From Arthrobacter gandavensis (GTDB lineage: Bacteria; Actinomycetota; Actinomycetes; Actinomycetales; Micrococcaceae): DNA of 64,000 nt. The stretch's first letter is position 1. Every line of letters begins with the position of its first letter. The notes under the pieces were generated by a model. That model was not told the origin of the DNA, did not search any database, and saw only the letters and a program-made list of their open reading frames with translations. Shown in pieces: positions 52,897 to 61,790 of this stretch. Location of the stretch: NCBI RefSeq assembly GCF_009192735.1, contig NZ_VTFU01000002.1, positions 496,001 through 560,000 on the forward strand. Direction: 5' to 3'. Made by a program: the position numbers and the translations under genes.

Positions 52897-53784
52897 CTAC
52901 CGGGAAGGCCAGTACCAGATGATCAGCATGGTCACGAGGAACCCGGTCAGGAAGTTCAGCTTCAGGAACCGCTTCCAGCCGGCGTTGGCCTGCTCCGAGT
53001 CCGCATCCGAAATGCTCCAGAACGGCAGCAGGTTCAGGATGTACGGCACGGCCAGCAGCCCGCCGAGCACGGCCGGCCAGGGAGTCAGCAGCATCAGCAG
53101 CCCGCCCGTGAGGTAGGCCGCGGCGGCGAACCGGACCACTGCCTTGGCACCCAGCACGGTGGCGATCGAGGATATCCCGCCTTCCCGGTCCGGAACCACG
53201 TCCTGCACGGCACCGAAGGCCTGGCTGGCCATGCCCCACAGGAAGAATGCCCCGAGCACCGCCCACAGTCCCGGTGTAAAGGCGGCACCGGCCAGCACGA
53301 GTCCGTACACGGCCGGGGACACAAAGTGCGTGCTGGACGTGATCGAATCCAGGAACGGACGCTCCTTGAACCGCAGCCCCGGCGCGCTGTAGGCGATCAC
53401 GGCGAATACGCTGACCGCCAGCACCAGCCAGGACAGGGGGTTGCCCAGCAGGATCAGTGCAATCAGGAACGGCACATTGGTGGCCAGCGCGGCCCACAGC
53501 GTGATCCGGTGGAAGCCGCGGTCCAGCACCGCCCCCTCCACGCCGCCCTTGCGCGGATTGTGCAGGTCCGATTCGTAGTCGAACACGTCATTGATGCCGT
53601 ACATCGCCAGGTTGTAGGGAACCAGGAAGTACAGAGTGCCCAGCACCCAGGCCAGGTCGATGCCGCCGGTGGTGATCAGGTAGGCGGCGGCAAACGGAAA
53701 GGCGGTGTTGACCCAGGACAGCGGCCGGGACGAGAGAAGCAGCATCCGCAGTGTTGAGCCCGGTGTCCGGGTTGATGTGCTCAC
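52897..53784 (-). CDS. crtEb: lycopene elongase (UbiA-family prenyltransferase)
   Basis: 295 residues with about 8 membrane helices. The UbiA Asp-rich motif is in YGINDVFDYESD, and a second in AVQDVVPDREGG. It adds two prenyl groups to lycopene to give the C50 chain (flavuxanthin type), as in corynebacterial decaprenoxanthin synthesis. GTG start at 53784 with GAGGAG before it and a 4-nt overlap with crtYf. It is the last gene of the crt operon. Confidence 0.9.
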   Translation of the reverse strand: MSTSTRTPGSTLRMLLLSSRPLSWVNTAFPFAAAYLITTGGIDLAWVLGTLYFLVPYNLAMYGINDVFDYESDLHNPRKGGVEGAVLDRGFHRITLWAALATNVPFLIALILLGNPLSWLVLAVSVFAVIAYSAPGLRFKERPFLDSITSSTHFVSPAVYGLVLAGAAFTPGLWAVLGAFFLWGMASQAFGAVQDVVPDREGGISSIATVLGAKAVVRFAAAAYLTGGLLMLLTPWPAVLGGLLAVPYILNLLPFWSISDADSEQANAGWKRFLKLNFLTGFLVTMLIIWYWPSR

Positions 53785-54185
53785 TGTTTCTCCTCGGGAT
53801 TGGCTGCTGGGGACGGAGCCGGCGGTGGCTCTGCTCCGGATGGTGTTGATTCCGCTGCTGTGGTTTTCGGCCTTCTTTCCAACAGCATCCACAGCGCCGG
53901 AAGCAGCAGCACGGCGGCCAGGGAATAGGCGAAATCCTCGAGCGGCGCACTGCCGATGAAGGCCCCGGAGATCCGCTCCGCGTTGTACCAGAACAGTCCG
54001 GCGGCGATCATCACGTTGTCGAAGACAGCGGTAAGGGCCAGCAGGACGGCGGCGGTGATCCCCAGTGCGGCCAGCAGGCCTTTCCGGCCGGTAACGCCTT
54101 TCCATCCGCTCCCGCGCACCAGCGCCAGGACCAGCACGGCGGCGGCGGGCACCAGGAAGACGGCGTTCAGGGCCCAGTACGTCAT
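53781..54185 (-). CDS. crtYf: C50 carotenoid epsilon-cyclase subunit f
   Basis: 134 residues with three hydrophobic helices (about 5-22, 37-56, 82-100) and a Pro/Ser-rich tail. The segment NVMIAAGLFWYNAERISGAFIGSAPLEDFAYSLA is the signature of heterodimeric cyclase subunits. With CrtYe it closes the epsilon-type end rings of C50 carotenoids. Four-nucleotide overlaps with both neighbours (ATGA type) show tight translational coupling. Confidence 0.88.
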   Translation of the reverse strand: MTYWALNAVFLVPAAAVLVLALVRGSGWKGVTGRKGLLAALGITAAVLLALTAVFDNVMIAAGLFWYNAERISGAFIGSAPLEDFAYSLAAVLLLPALWMLLERRPKTTAAESTPSGAEPPPAPSPAANPEEKQ

Positions 54186-54547
54186 CGCTGCACCTCCCGC
54201 TGCCCGGCGCCCTGCCGTCCGGTGCGCCGAAGCGCGGACCGGCGGAGCACCAGCGACACCAGGCCAAACAGCACCATGGTCAGATAACAGAGGAAGGCGA
54301 GGAAGAAGACTTCCTCCACGGGCAGGTGCGGCGCCAGGACAATACCGAGCATGATGGGAGTTTCGCCGCGGTAAAAGATGTCCAGGCCAATGCCGCCCAG
54401 GTCCCAGAGCAGGAAAAACACCAGGCCAATGGCCAGCACCAGCGACGCGCGCCGGGCATCGGCGAAAAAGAACAGCTTGAACCGGTGGTCCAGCAGCCCC
54501 ATGCACCCGATCGAGGCCAGCAGCAACAGCAGGTAGACAGCTCCCAT
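54182..54547 (-). CDS. crtYe: C50 carotenoid epsilon-cyclase subunit e
   Basis: 121 residues with three helices. Signature stretches are LLDHRFKLFFFADARRASLVL and the metal-like APHLPVEEVFFLAFLCYLTM. The partner of CrtYf. The ATG overlaps the crtI stop by one nucleotide (TGATG). Order crtI-crtYe-crtYf-crtEb is the same as in Corynebacterium glutamicum. Confidence 0.88.
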   Translation of the reverse strand: MGAVYLLLLLASIGCMGLLDHRFKLFFFADARRASLVLAIGLVFFLLWDLGGIGLDIFYRGETPIMLGIVLAPHLPVEEVFFLAFLCYLTMVLFGLVSLVLRRSALRRTGRQGAGQREVQR

Positions 54548-56178
54548 CAGGCCCGGGTTCCGTTCGGGCGCGGGGCCGGGACCGGCAGCTCTTCGGTGCT
54601 GGTGTCCCCGCGGAGCCGCTTGAGCACCAGTTCCGCGCTGATCAGGCACATCGGCAGCCCGATGCCCGGCAGCGTGGACCCGCCGGCGTACAGCAGTCCG
54701 TCGACTCGGCGGCTGGCATTGCTGCCGCGGAAGAAGGCGCTCTGTTTCAGGACGTGCGCCGGGCCAAGCAGCGTGCCGCGCCAGGAGTTCAGGTCCTGCA
54801 CAAAGTCCTGCGGTCCCACGGTCTTCCGGACGGTGATGCGCTCGGCCAGGTCCGGGATTCCGGCCCACTCCGAAATCTGGGCGATCACGGCGTCGGCCAT
54901 CGCCTCAATCCGCGGATCTCCGGCACCGTCCATCCCGCCGGCGCCCAGCGACGGGTCCGACGGCACCGGCACCAGCACAAAGAGGTTTTCGTATCCTTCG
55001 GGGGCAGCGCCGGGGTCCGTCGCGCTGGGCCGGCAGACATAGAGCGACGCCGGGTCCGGCACCGACGTTTCCCGGCCGAAGATCTTGCTGAAGTTCTCTT
55101 TCCAATCCGAGGTGAACAGCAGCGTGTGATGCGCCAGCGACGGCAGCTCGCCGCGGACCCCCAGGTGCAGCAGCAGCCCGCCGGGGCCGGGGATGCGGTG
55201 CTTCCAGTAGCTTTCCGGATACGTCTGCAGTTCCCGTGGCAGCAGTGTGGTTTCGGTGTGGTGCAGATCGGCGGCGGAAACCACCAGATCGGCGTCCATG
55301 CTCAGCACTGTTCCGGAGGCGTCGGTGTACTCGACGCCGGTGGCCCGCGCGCGGCGGCGCCCGGGCCGCCGGCCGGTTTCCGGTTCGGTGGTGCGGATTC
55401 GCGTGACGGCCGCGTCGGTGACAATTTTGACGCCCTCCGCGCGGGCCAGCCCGGAGATGACACTGATCAGCCGCGTGAAGCCGCCCATCGGATACAGCAC
55501 GCCGTCGGCAAGGTCCAGCCGGCTCATGAGGTGGTACATGCTCGGGGTGTTGAACGGCGAGGAACCGAGGAACACGGCCGGATAGCCCAGGATCTGCCGG
55601 ATCCGGGGGTCAGTGAACTTCCGGTCCACAAAGGAACTCAGCGGCTGCAGCAGCAGCTGGGCCAGCCGGGGCCCGCGCCGCAGCACGTCGGGACGCAGCA
55701 GGGGCAGGAAGGAGGCGAAGGTGGAATACAGGAAACGCTTCTTGGCCATGTCATAGACGTCGACGGCGGAGTCCAGGTATTTTTCCAGGCGTGCTCCGGC
55801 GCCGGGCTCGAGGGACTCGAACAACTTCACGTTCTCATCCCGAGTGGCAGCGATGTCCACCGGTTCCGCGGATCCCTCAAACAGGACCCGGTATCCCGGA
55901 TCAAGCCGCACCAACTCCAGGTGTTCTTCCGCCGTGGTGCCCAGCAGGCGGAAGAAATGGTCAAAGACCTCGGGCATCAGGTACCAGGACGGCCCGGTGT
56001 CGAAGCTGAAACCGGCGCTTTGCCAGGTGCCGGTGCGGCCGCCCGCCACCGGCTGCTTCTCCAGGACCGTGACCTCCAGGCCCTCCCGGGCCAGCAGGGC
56101 GGCCGTGGCCAGCCCGGTGATCCCGCCTCCGATGACGACGGCGGTGCGGGGTGGGGGCGTCGCGGTCCTGCGGGTCAT
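54547..56178 (-). CDS. crtI: phytoene desaturase
   Basis: 543 residues. N-terminal FAD-binding VVIGGGITGLATAALLAREGLEVTVLEK; C-terminal GLLYAGGSTLPGIGLPMCLISAELV. It introduces four double bonds to turn phytoene into red lycopene, using FAD. Located between crtB and the cyclase genes, with a 4-nt overlap with crtB. The length and both signatures are normal. Confidence 0.95.
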   Translation of the reverse strand: MTRRTATPPPRTAVVIGGGITGLATAALLAREGLEVTVLEKQPVAGGRTGTWQSAGFSFDTGPSWYLMPEVFDHFFRLLGTTAEEHLELVRLDPGYRVLFEGSAEPVDIAATRDENVKLFESLEPGAGARLEKYLDSAVDVYDMAKKRFLYSTFASFLPLLRPDVLRRGPRLAQLLLQPLSSFVDRKFTDPRIRQILGYPAVFLGSSPFNTPSMYHLMSRLDLADGVLYPMGGFTRLISVISGLARAEGVKIVTDAAVTRIRTTEPETGRRPGRRRARATGVEYTDASGTVLSMDADLVVSAADLHHTETTLLPRELQTYPESYWKHRIPGPGGLLLHLGVRGELPSLAHHTLLFTSDWKENFSKIFGRETSVPDPASLYVCRPSATDPGAAPEGYENLFVLVPVPSDPSLGAGGMDGAGDPRIEAMADAVIAQISEWAGIPDLAERITVRKTVGPQDFVQDLNSWRGTLLGPAHVLKQSAFFRGSNASRRVDGLLYAGGSTLPGIGLPMCLISAELVLKRLRGDTSTEELPVPAPRPNGTRA

Positions 56179-57086
56179 GGCTGCCTTCCGGCGTAGGGGC
56201 TGTCGGTTGCCCTCCGGCGGAGGCGGTGGGTGGCAAGGATCTGCGCGGCGATGCGCAGCTTGACCGGATTGGGCACCCGGACGCGGGTGCTGCGCAGTTG
56301 CTGCGCCGGTGTGGCCCGCAGGCGGCGGGACAGCTCGGCGAACAGCTCCTGGGCCAGCGCCACGGCGGGCCTGGCGGCGGGCGGAAGCTCGGCGATGGAT
56401 GCCCCGGAGACCAGCAGGTCAGCGTCAATGTCATCGAGCAGCCGGTGTTTGTCCGGCTCCGAGAAGGAGTCCACGCTGACGCCCGGGAAGTAGCTGCGGC
56501 CCAGGGCGTCGAAGTCGTCGGCGAGGTCCCGAAGGAAGTTCACCTTTTGGAAAGCGGCCCCGAGCCGCTGGGCGCCTTCCCGAAGGCGCTTCGAGCGGTC
56601 CTCGCTGACCGGGGTGCCTTCCAGGAAGCACAGCAGGCACATCAGTCCGATGACCTCGGCGGACCCGTAGACGTAGTCGTCGAAGGATTCCGGGGTGTGC
56701 TCGGTTCGCAGCAGGTCCGCCCGCATCGACCGGAAGAACGGCGTGGTCAGGTCCTCGGTGATCCCGGTGGTGCGAGCCGTCAGGGCAAAGGCATGCACCA
56801 CGAGATTCACGCTGTAGCCGGTGCGGAGGGCCTGGCGGGTGTCCGCTTCCAGCGCGTCGAGCATCTGGGCAACCTCGGCCGGCGGAAGACCCGCGGCGGT
56901 GGCGACGCCGTCGACAATCTCGTCGGCCAGGCGCACCAGCGCGTAGATGGCTTCAATCTGCAGCCGGGTGCGGGGCTGCAGCAGCCGTGAGGCCAGCCCA
57001 AAGGAGGTGGAGTAGGAACGGATCACTGCGGAAGCCGTTTCCACCGCCACCCTGTTGTAGAGCTCCAGGCCAGTTTCCCGGGCCAT
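56175..57086 (-). CDS. crtB: phytoene synthase
   Basis: 303 residues. Two Asp-rich motifs, RLADEIVDGV and RDLADDFDALGRSYFP, bind the Mg-diphosphate. It joins two geranylgeranyl diphosphates to phytoene, the first committed step. Start ATG 57086; 3 nt separate it from the crtE stop upstream. Length normal. Confidence 0.95.
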   Translation of the reverse strand: MARETGLELYNRVAVETASAVIRSYSTSFGLASRLLQPRTRLQIEAIYALVRLADEIVDGVATAAGLPPAEVAQMLDALEADTRQALRTGYSVNLVVHAFALTARTTGITEDLTTPFFRSMRADLLRTEHTPESFDDYVYGSAEVIGLMCLLCFLEGTPVSEDRSKRLREGAQRLGAAFQKVNFLRDLADDFDALGRSYFPGVSVDSFSEPDKHRLLDDIDADLLVSGASIAELPPAARPAVALAQELFAELSRRLRATPAQQLRSTRVRVPNPVKLRIAAQILATHRLRRRATDSPYAGRQP

Positions 57087-57089
57087 TCC

Positions 57090-58157
57090 CTACCGGCCCC
57101 GGTTTACGGCGCCGGCCACGATGCGCTCCAGCACCACGCGCAGCGGGGGCGGGATCGCGGGGCAGTCCAGGTGTGCGCGGGCCCGCGCAGCATGTTCCTC
57201 GGCCAGGGACCGGGCGAAATCGCGGGCACCGCTCTCGACGAGGAGCTCCCTGGCCCGGTCCGCCTCTTCGGGGGTGAGGTCGGGGCAGCCAATCAGGTGT
57301 GAGAGCTCGGCCCAGCACGGCCCCTGCGCCGCATGCGAGATCAGTACGGTCCGCTTGCCCTCGCGCAGATCGCTGAGGTTCGATTTTCCGGTGGCGCTTT
57401 CCTTGCCGAAGACTCCCAGCAGGTCATCCACCAGCTGGTACGCGATTCCCGTGTCCCGGCCAAAGTCGCCCAGGGTGGCCACGACGTCGTCGTTTGCACC
57501 GGCGAGCACGGCTCCGGCCTGCAGCGGAGCCTCGAAGGAGTACACAGCGGTTTTGAGCCGTTCCATGTCCAGGATCTCGGGGATGGGCGGGGCACCGGGA
57601 GAGGAGGAGAGGTCGACGTCGATCAGCTCGCCGGCGGCGGAGGCAAACACCGCGTCATCCAGAATCGTGGCCAGCCGCATCCGGGTGTCCGGGTCGGTGT
57701 CCACGGTGTCCAGCATCCGGAAGGCTCCGGTCAGGGCCAGGTCTCCGGCAATGATTCCTGCCGACATGCCGCGGTGGCGGGCCGCTTCCGGTGCCTGGCC
57801 CGCGGTCTCCGCCAGGGAGCGGTAGGTGCCGGACACGTTGTCGTGGCCACGGCGGACAAAGTCCAGGTCAATGACGTCGTCGTGGATAATCAGGGCCGTG
57901 TGCAGCAGCTCAAAAGCCGCACCGACCCGTGCCGCGGCGGTGATGTTGGTGCCGCCCAAATGCTGGTAGGAATTCATCAAAATGCCGGGGCGGACGCGTT
58001 TGCCGCCGGCCGTTGACATTTCCAGCGTTTCCCAAAGGCTAAGGTAACTGGGGCTAAGCTTGGCGGCACGCAGTTTGGCCCGCTCGAAAAAACTGTGCAG
58101 GACACTCTCCACCTGCTCTTGTCCGATTGCTGGTTCAAGCAGGGGTTCGGTCTCCAT
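57090..58157 (-). CDS. crtE: geranylgeranyl diphosphate synthase
   Basis: 355 residues of the polyprenyl synthase family. First Asp-rich motif IIHDDVIDLD, second YQLVDDLLGVFG; GGKRVRPGILMNSYQ is the isopentenyl diphosphate site. It supplies the C20 precursor for the pathway. It is the first gene of the operon. ATG 58157 was chosen since the frame to 58253 would read through the idi start region. Only 35 nt separate it from idi, divergently transcribed. Confidence 0.93.
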   Translation of the reverse strand: METEPLLEPAIGQEQVESVLHSFFERAKLRAAKLSPSYLSLWETLEMSTAGGKRVRPGILMNSYQHLGGTNITAAARVGAAFELLHTALIIHDDVIDLDFVRRGHDNVSGTYRSLAETAGQAPEAARHRGMSAGIIAGDLALTGAFRMLDTVDTDPDTRMRLATILDDAVFASAAGELIDVDLSSSPGAPPIPEILDMERLKTAVYSFEAPLQAGAVLAGANDDVVATLGDFGRDTGIAYQLVDDLLGVFGKESATGKSNLSDLREGKRTVLISHAAQGPCWAELSHLIGCPDLTPEEADRARELLVESGARDFARSLAEEHAARARAHLDCPAIPPPLRVVLERIVAGAVNRGR

Positions 58158-58192
58158 AGGTAAAGTAAACACGGAGAATATACGGAGGAGAA
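58158..58192. promoter_or_regulatory. short divergent crtE-idi gap
   Basis: 35 nt between the two start codons. It holds the idi ribosome binding site (GGAGGAG) and, on the minus strand, a TATATT that could be the crtE -10 box. Both promoters must overlap the opposite gene's start. No MarR-type CrtR gene lies next to it. Confidence 0.5.
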
Positions 58193-58771
58193 ATGGCGCA
58201 ACGCGCGGAACTGGTCGTTCTCGTGGATCCGGACGGCACGCCGGTCGGAACACACGAAAAAGCTACGGTACATACTGTTGACACGCCGCTGCATCTGGCG
58301 TTCTCCACTCACGTCTTTAACCGGGCCGGCCAACTGCTGGTGACCCGGCGGGCGTTGGGCAAGCTGACCTGGCCCGGTGTTTGGACCAACTCCTTCTGCG
58401 GGCACCCCGGCCCGGGCGAAGCCACCCCGGACGCCGTCCTCCGCCGTGCGGAGCGGGAGCTGGGACTTTCGCTGCGGGCGGAACAGCTGACACTGAAGCT
58501 GCCCGATTTCCGTTACCGGGCCGTGGACGCCTCCGGGATCGTGGAACATGAAATCTGCCCGGTATACACCGCGGTCACGGATGCGGACCCCGTTCCGGCC
58601 GCCGACGAGGTGATGGACTGGAACTGGGTGGACCCGCTGGCGCTGGCCGAGTCCGTGCGCTTGTCGCCGTGGGCCTTTAGCCCCTGGCTGGTGCTGCAGC
58701 TGCCGCTGCTGTACCCGGAGGTTTTTCCTGCGCCGGATCCGGCGGGATCCGCCCCTTCCGTTTCCTCCTAG
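58193..58771 (+). CDS. idi: isopentenyl-diphosphate delta-isomerase, type I
   Basis: 192 residues. The catalytic Cys is in NSFCGHP and the catalytic Glu region in VEHEICPVYT; the Nudix-like REXXEE is RAERELGL. It interconverts isopentenyl and dimethylallyl diphosphates, feeding CrtE. GGAGGAGAA precedes ATG. Divergent from crtE and convergent with the GT2 gene 9 nt away. Confidence 0.94.
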   Translation: MAQRAELVVLVDPDGTPVGTHEKATVHTVDTPLHLAFSTHVFNRAGQLLVTRRALGKLTWPGVWTNSFCGHPGPGEATPDAVLRRAERELGLSLRAEQLTLKLPDFRYRAVDASGIVEHEICPVYTAVTDADPVPAADEVMDWNWVDPLALAESVRLSPWAFSPWLVLQLPLLYPEVFPAPDPAGSAPSVSS

Positions 58772-58780
58772 GACGCTGCC

Positions 58781-59539
58781 TTAGCGGCCGCCGGCGTTCG
58801 CGGCGGAGACGTATCGGCGCGGCCAGCGGACCCAGGGCGCTTCAGCGGGCCAGTGCGCCCAGAGGGTGTGGAAGGCCCGGCGGAAACGCCGTGCGAGATT
58901 AGCCGCGCCGACCACCGCGCGCGGCGCCATTCCCACCACCAGGGTCCGTTCGAAGCAGCATTTGTGCTGCTGCCCCAGATGCAGGCTGAGGCACACGTCG
59001 TCGTGCATTTCCGGATCGTCCCTGTGCACCTGGGGACGGACCTCATGCCACACGGAGGAACGCAGCGCCATATTGGACCCGAAAAGCGGCAAATGCCCCA
59101 GCGCCAGCCCCATGGCCAGGTAGTAGGACCCGAGGTACAGCACGCTGAGCGCCGCTCCCACCGGCCGGGGGAAACCGTAAAAGGAGCCCGGCCCGGACAG
59201 CGCTCCGAGACCCGGATCCGCGGCGAAGCGTTCTGCTATCCGCTGAACCCAATCCCCGGGTAAAACACAGTCCGCGTCGCACCGGGCAATAATCTGGCCC
59301 TGCGCCGCGTCATAACCGGCGGCAGCCGCCGCCGGTATTCCGGGCACCGGTTCGGGGACCACGCGGGCACCAAACCGCCGCGCCACGGCAGCGCTGGAAT
59401 CGGTGCTGTTGTTATCCACCACCACTATTTCGAAGGGCTGCAGTGACTGCCGGGCCAGGGAAGACAGACACGCTTCAAGGGCAGCGGCGTCGTTCAGGCA
59501 GGGAATCACCACGCTTACTGGGGGCAGATCGGCGGGCAT
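58781..59539 (-). CDS. GT2-family glycosyltransferase, possible carotenoid glycosyltransferase
   Basis: 252 residues, GT-A fold: VSVVIPCLNDAAALEACLSSL, VVDNNSTDSS, and the metal-binding IARCDADCVLP. A C-terminal hydrophobic patch (about 130-150) could touch the membrane. In C. glutamicum a GT2 enzyme (CrtX) glucosylates decaprenoxanthin, so this gene beside idi and crtE is a good candidate; the sequence alone does not prove it. TAGACT lies 6 nt before ATG, leaderless type. Confidence 0.8.
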   Translation of the reverse strand: MPADLPPVSVVIPCLNDAAALEACLSSLARQSLQPFEIVVVDNNSTDSSAAVARRFGARVVPEPVPGIPAAAAAGYDAAQGQIIARCDADCVLPGDWVQRIAERFAADPGLGALSGPGSFYGFPRPVGAALSVLYLGSYYLAMGLALGHLPLFGSNMALRSSVWHEVRPQVHRDDPEMHDDVCLSLHLGQQHKCCFERTLVVGMAPRAVVGAANLARRFRRAFHTLWAHWPAEAPWVRWPRRYVSAANAGGR

Positions 59540-59638
59540 GGGGGAAGTCTAGCTGCCGGGAAGCGTTGCGGCCTGCGGAACGGGCGTGACGGAAGTGATC
59601 CTCTCCCGCAGGCGAAGGTGCTGCGATACCGTAAATCC

Positions 59639-60256
59639 ATGATCGATGCCCTCCTCCGCCGCCCGTCCGGAGCCGGAGAGTTTTTCGCAGACGCCGTGCG
59701 GCTTGCCTGCCTGTTCAGCCTCATGGCAGCCCTTCTTTGGTACGGGCCGGTGGATGTTGCCCTGTTCCTGCTGGTTCTGGGCGGAACGCTCATCTCCCGG
59801 AGCCTGGAGATTTCCCGGGTGTTTGACGGCATCTACGGCCTGACCCTGCTGGCGGCGGCCTGGAGCAGCGTCCTGGACCTCTACGCGCGCGTGAGTTGGT
59901 GGGACCTGCCGGTGCACTTCGCTGCCACCGGCGTCATTGCGGCCATGACGTACCTCCTGTTGTCACGTCTGGGTGCCGTACCGGTTCCGGTGCCCAGCCC
60001 GCGTCCTGCCCTCAGGTTTGCTGTTCCCGTCCTCGTTCTGGCGCTGGGCCTCGGAGTGAGCGTGCTGTGGGAGCTGGGCGAATGGTGGGGCAACGCGTTC
60101 GTGGACGCGAGCATCAACGTTGGTTACACGGACACCATGGGAGACCTTGCCGCCGGCGGACTCGGTGCGCTCCTGGCCGGCGCCTTCCTTCGGAAAGCAT
60201 CCGGCACTCCTCAGCGGCAGGCGGCGGAGGCGGGCCGGGCATCCAGCCGGGCCTGA
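59639..60256 (+). CDS. DUF2238-like membrane protein
   Basis: 205 residues with about six membrane segments. The C-terminal stretch VSVLWELGEWWGNAFVD followed by TDTMGDLAAGGLGALLAG matches the conserved Glu- and Asp-containing motif of the YjdF/DUF2238 group. Function unknown. ATG 59639 was selected because TACCGT lies 6 nt upstream; an in-frame GTG at 59618 is possible. Confidence 0.72.
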   Translation: MIDALLRRPSGAGEFFADAVRLACLFSLMAALLWYGPVDVALFLLVLGGTLISRSLEISRVFDGIYGLTLLAAAWSSVLDLYARVSWWDLPVHFAATGVIAAMTYLLLSRLGAVPVPVPSPRPALRFAVPVLVLALGLGVSVLWELGEWWGNAFVDASINVGYTDTMGDLAAGGLGALLAGAFLRKASGTPQRQAAEAGRASSRA

Positions 60257-60263
60257 ACAGAGG

Positions 60264-60306
60264 AAAAAGGCACCGCCGGCAGTGACTCTGCCGGCGGTGC
60301 CTTTTT
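60264..60306. terminator. bidirectional terminator before terC
   Basis: Perfect 14-bp stem GGCACCGCCGGCAG and complement around a 5-nt loop, with A5 before and T5 after. It serves the DUF2238 gene and the convergent terC. Confidence 0.92.
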
Positions 60307-60363
60307 ACTTCCCGGGAATGGGGTCCGGAGGCACTGGGAGTGCCCGGACCTTATCCACCCCAG

Positions 60364-61548
60364 CTAGGACTTGATGTACTTCGCGTGCTCCTGGTGGGCG
60401 CGGGCCACCTCGGCGCGGATGTCCTCAATGTCCTTGACCTTGTCGCGGTACTTCTTGTCCATGGTGCCAATCTGCTTTTCTTCCTCGCAGAGAGCCGCGT
60501 AGATCCGCTCCCGCTCGCCCTCGTCCGAGGTGTAGGACAGGTCAAGGTAGGCGTTGGCGTGGCGGCGGGCATTGTTGACCGCTGTCTGCGCCTTGCCGGC
60601 CGGGCTGACCAGCGACGCGATAACGGTAACCACGAGGACTCCGACAATGACGCTCAGGGACAGTCCGGTGCCAACCTCGACAACCTGGACGTGCTCGCCG
60701 TCGTTGATGAACCACAGGGTGTTCTCGTGCAGCGCGTGCAGCACCAGCTTCACGCCAATGAAGGCGAGGATGGCGGCCAGGCCGTAGGAGAGGTAGATCA
60801 GGCGGTCCAGCAGGCCGTCGATCAGGAAGTAGAGCTGGCGCAGGCCCATCAGGGAGAACGCCGTCGCGGTGAAGACGATGAAGGTGCTCTGGGTCAGGCC
60901 GAAGATGGCGGGGATGGAGTCCAGGGCAAAAAGGATGTCGGTTCCGCCGATGGCCACCATGACCAGCAGCATGGGGGTGAGGACCTTCTTGCCGTTTTCC
61001 ACGGTGAAGAGCTTGTCGCCGTCGTAATGGTCCGTGGTGGGCAGGACCCGCTTCGCGATCCTGATGATGAAGTTGTTCGCTTCATCCTTTTCGCCTTCGG
61101 GCTTCAGCAGGTTGCCAGCGGTGATCAGCAGGATCAGGCCAAAGATGTAGAAGATCCAGGAGAAGGAATTGATGAGCGCGGCGCCGAGGAAAATGAAGCC
61201 GGTGCGGGCAATCAGGGCAAAGACGATGCCGAAGAGCAGCACTTTCTGCTGGTCCTCACGCGGTACCCGGAAGCTTGCCATGATGATCAGGAAGACAAAG
61301 AGGTTGTCCACTGAGAGGGCTTTTTCCGTGATGTAGCCGGCGAAATACTCAGTGCCGGCGGTTGTACCGCCGAAGAACAGCACCAAAACACCGAAGACAA
61401 CGGCCAGTCCCACATAAATGGAAGACCACACGGCGGCTTCTTTAAGGGTGGGGATATGGGCCTTGCGGATGTGGAAGAAGTAATCAAAGGCCAATAGACC
61501 CAGAATGACGACAATCGTCACTCCCCAGATGAGGGGGGAAACAGTCAT
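60364..61548 (-). CDS. TerC-family membrane protein (Alx/MntE-like, Mn-related)
   Basis: 394 residues with about nine membrane helices. Family motifs with the metal-binding Asp residues are ITEKALSVDNLFVFLII and IGGTDILFALDSIPAIFGLTQ. TerC/Alx proteins are linked to manganese handling; the gene lies just behind a yybP-ykoY riboswitch, which senses Mn2+. The C-terminal about 75 residues (AYLDLSYTSDEGERERIYAALCEEEKQ) are a soluble, charged helical tail. Start ATG 61548 has GCGGAG upstream, adjacent to the riboswitch P1 stem. Confidence 0.92.
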   Translation of the reverse strand: MTVSPLIWGVTIVVILGLLAFDYFFHIRKAHIPTLKEAAVWSSIYVGLAVVFGVLVLFFGGTTAGTEYFAGYITEKALSVDNLFVFLIIMASFRVPREDQQKVLLFGIVFALIARTGFIFLGAALINSFSWIFYIFGLILLITAGNLLKPEGEKDEANNFIIRIAKRVLPTTDHYDGDKLFTVENGKKVLTPMLLVMVAIGGTDILFALDSIPAIFGLTQSTFIVFTATAFSLMGLRQLYFLIDGLLDRLIYLSYGLAAILAFIGVKLVLHALHENTLWFINDGEHVQVVEVGTGLSLSVIVGVLVVTVIASLVSPAGKAQTAVNNARRHANAYLDLSYTSDEGERERIYAALCEEEKQIGTMDKKYRDKVKDIEDIRAEVARAHQEHAKYIKS

Positions 61549-61559
61549 GGAACTCCGCT

Positions 61560-61688
61560 TTCGTAGGGTACGTCAAAGAACCATAGGTCTCTCCGGCGGC
61601 CCTGTGAATGGGTGCCCGCTGTTTCCGGCTGCGGCTTCGGCGCCGAACGTGTTGACGGATAACTGCGTTGTGGATACTCCCCTACGAA
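61560..61688 (-). ncRNA. yybP-ykoY (manganese) riboswitch upstream of terC
   Basis: 129 nt on the minus strand closed by a perfect 9-bp P1 (TTCGTAGGG / CCCTACGAA). Inside are the conserved elements GGGGAGTATC, CCGTCAACACGTTCGGC and GGAGAGACCTATGG, in the order known for this class. The 3' side of P1 is next to the ribosome binding site of terC, 12 nt before the ATG, so translation control is likely. Ligand Mn2+ is inferred from the class. Confidence 0.82.
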
Positions 61689-61790
61689 TGCCCCAGTCTA
61701 ACGGGTTTCAAACCCGGACGGCCACCCGGCGGCTGGGACGCCCGCGGCGGGTTCCCCGGCTGCGGGCGGCAGCCGGGGACGGCACAGGCA

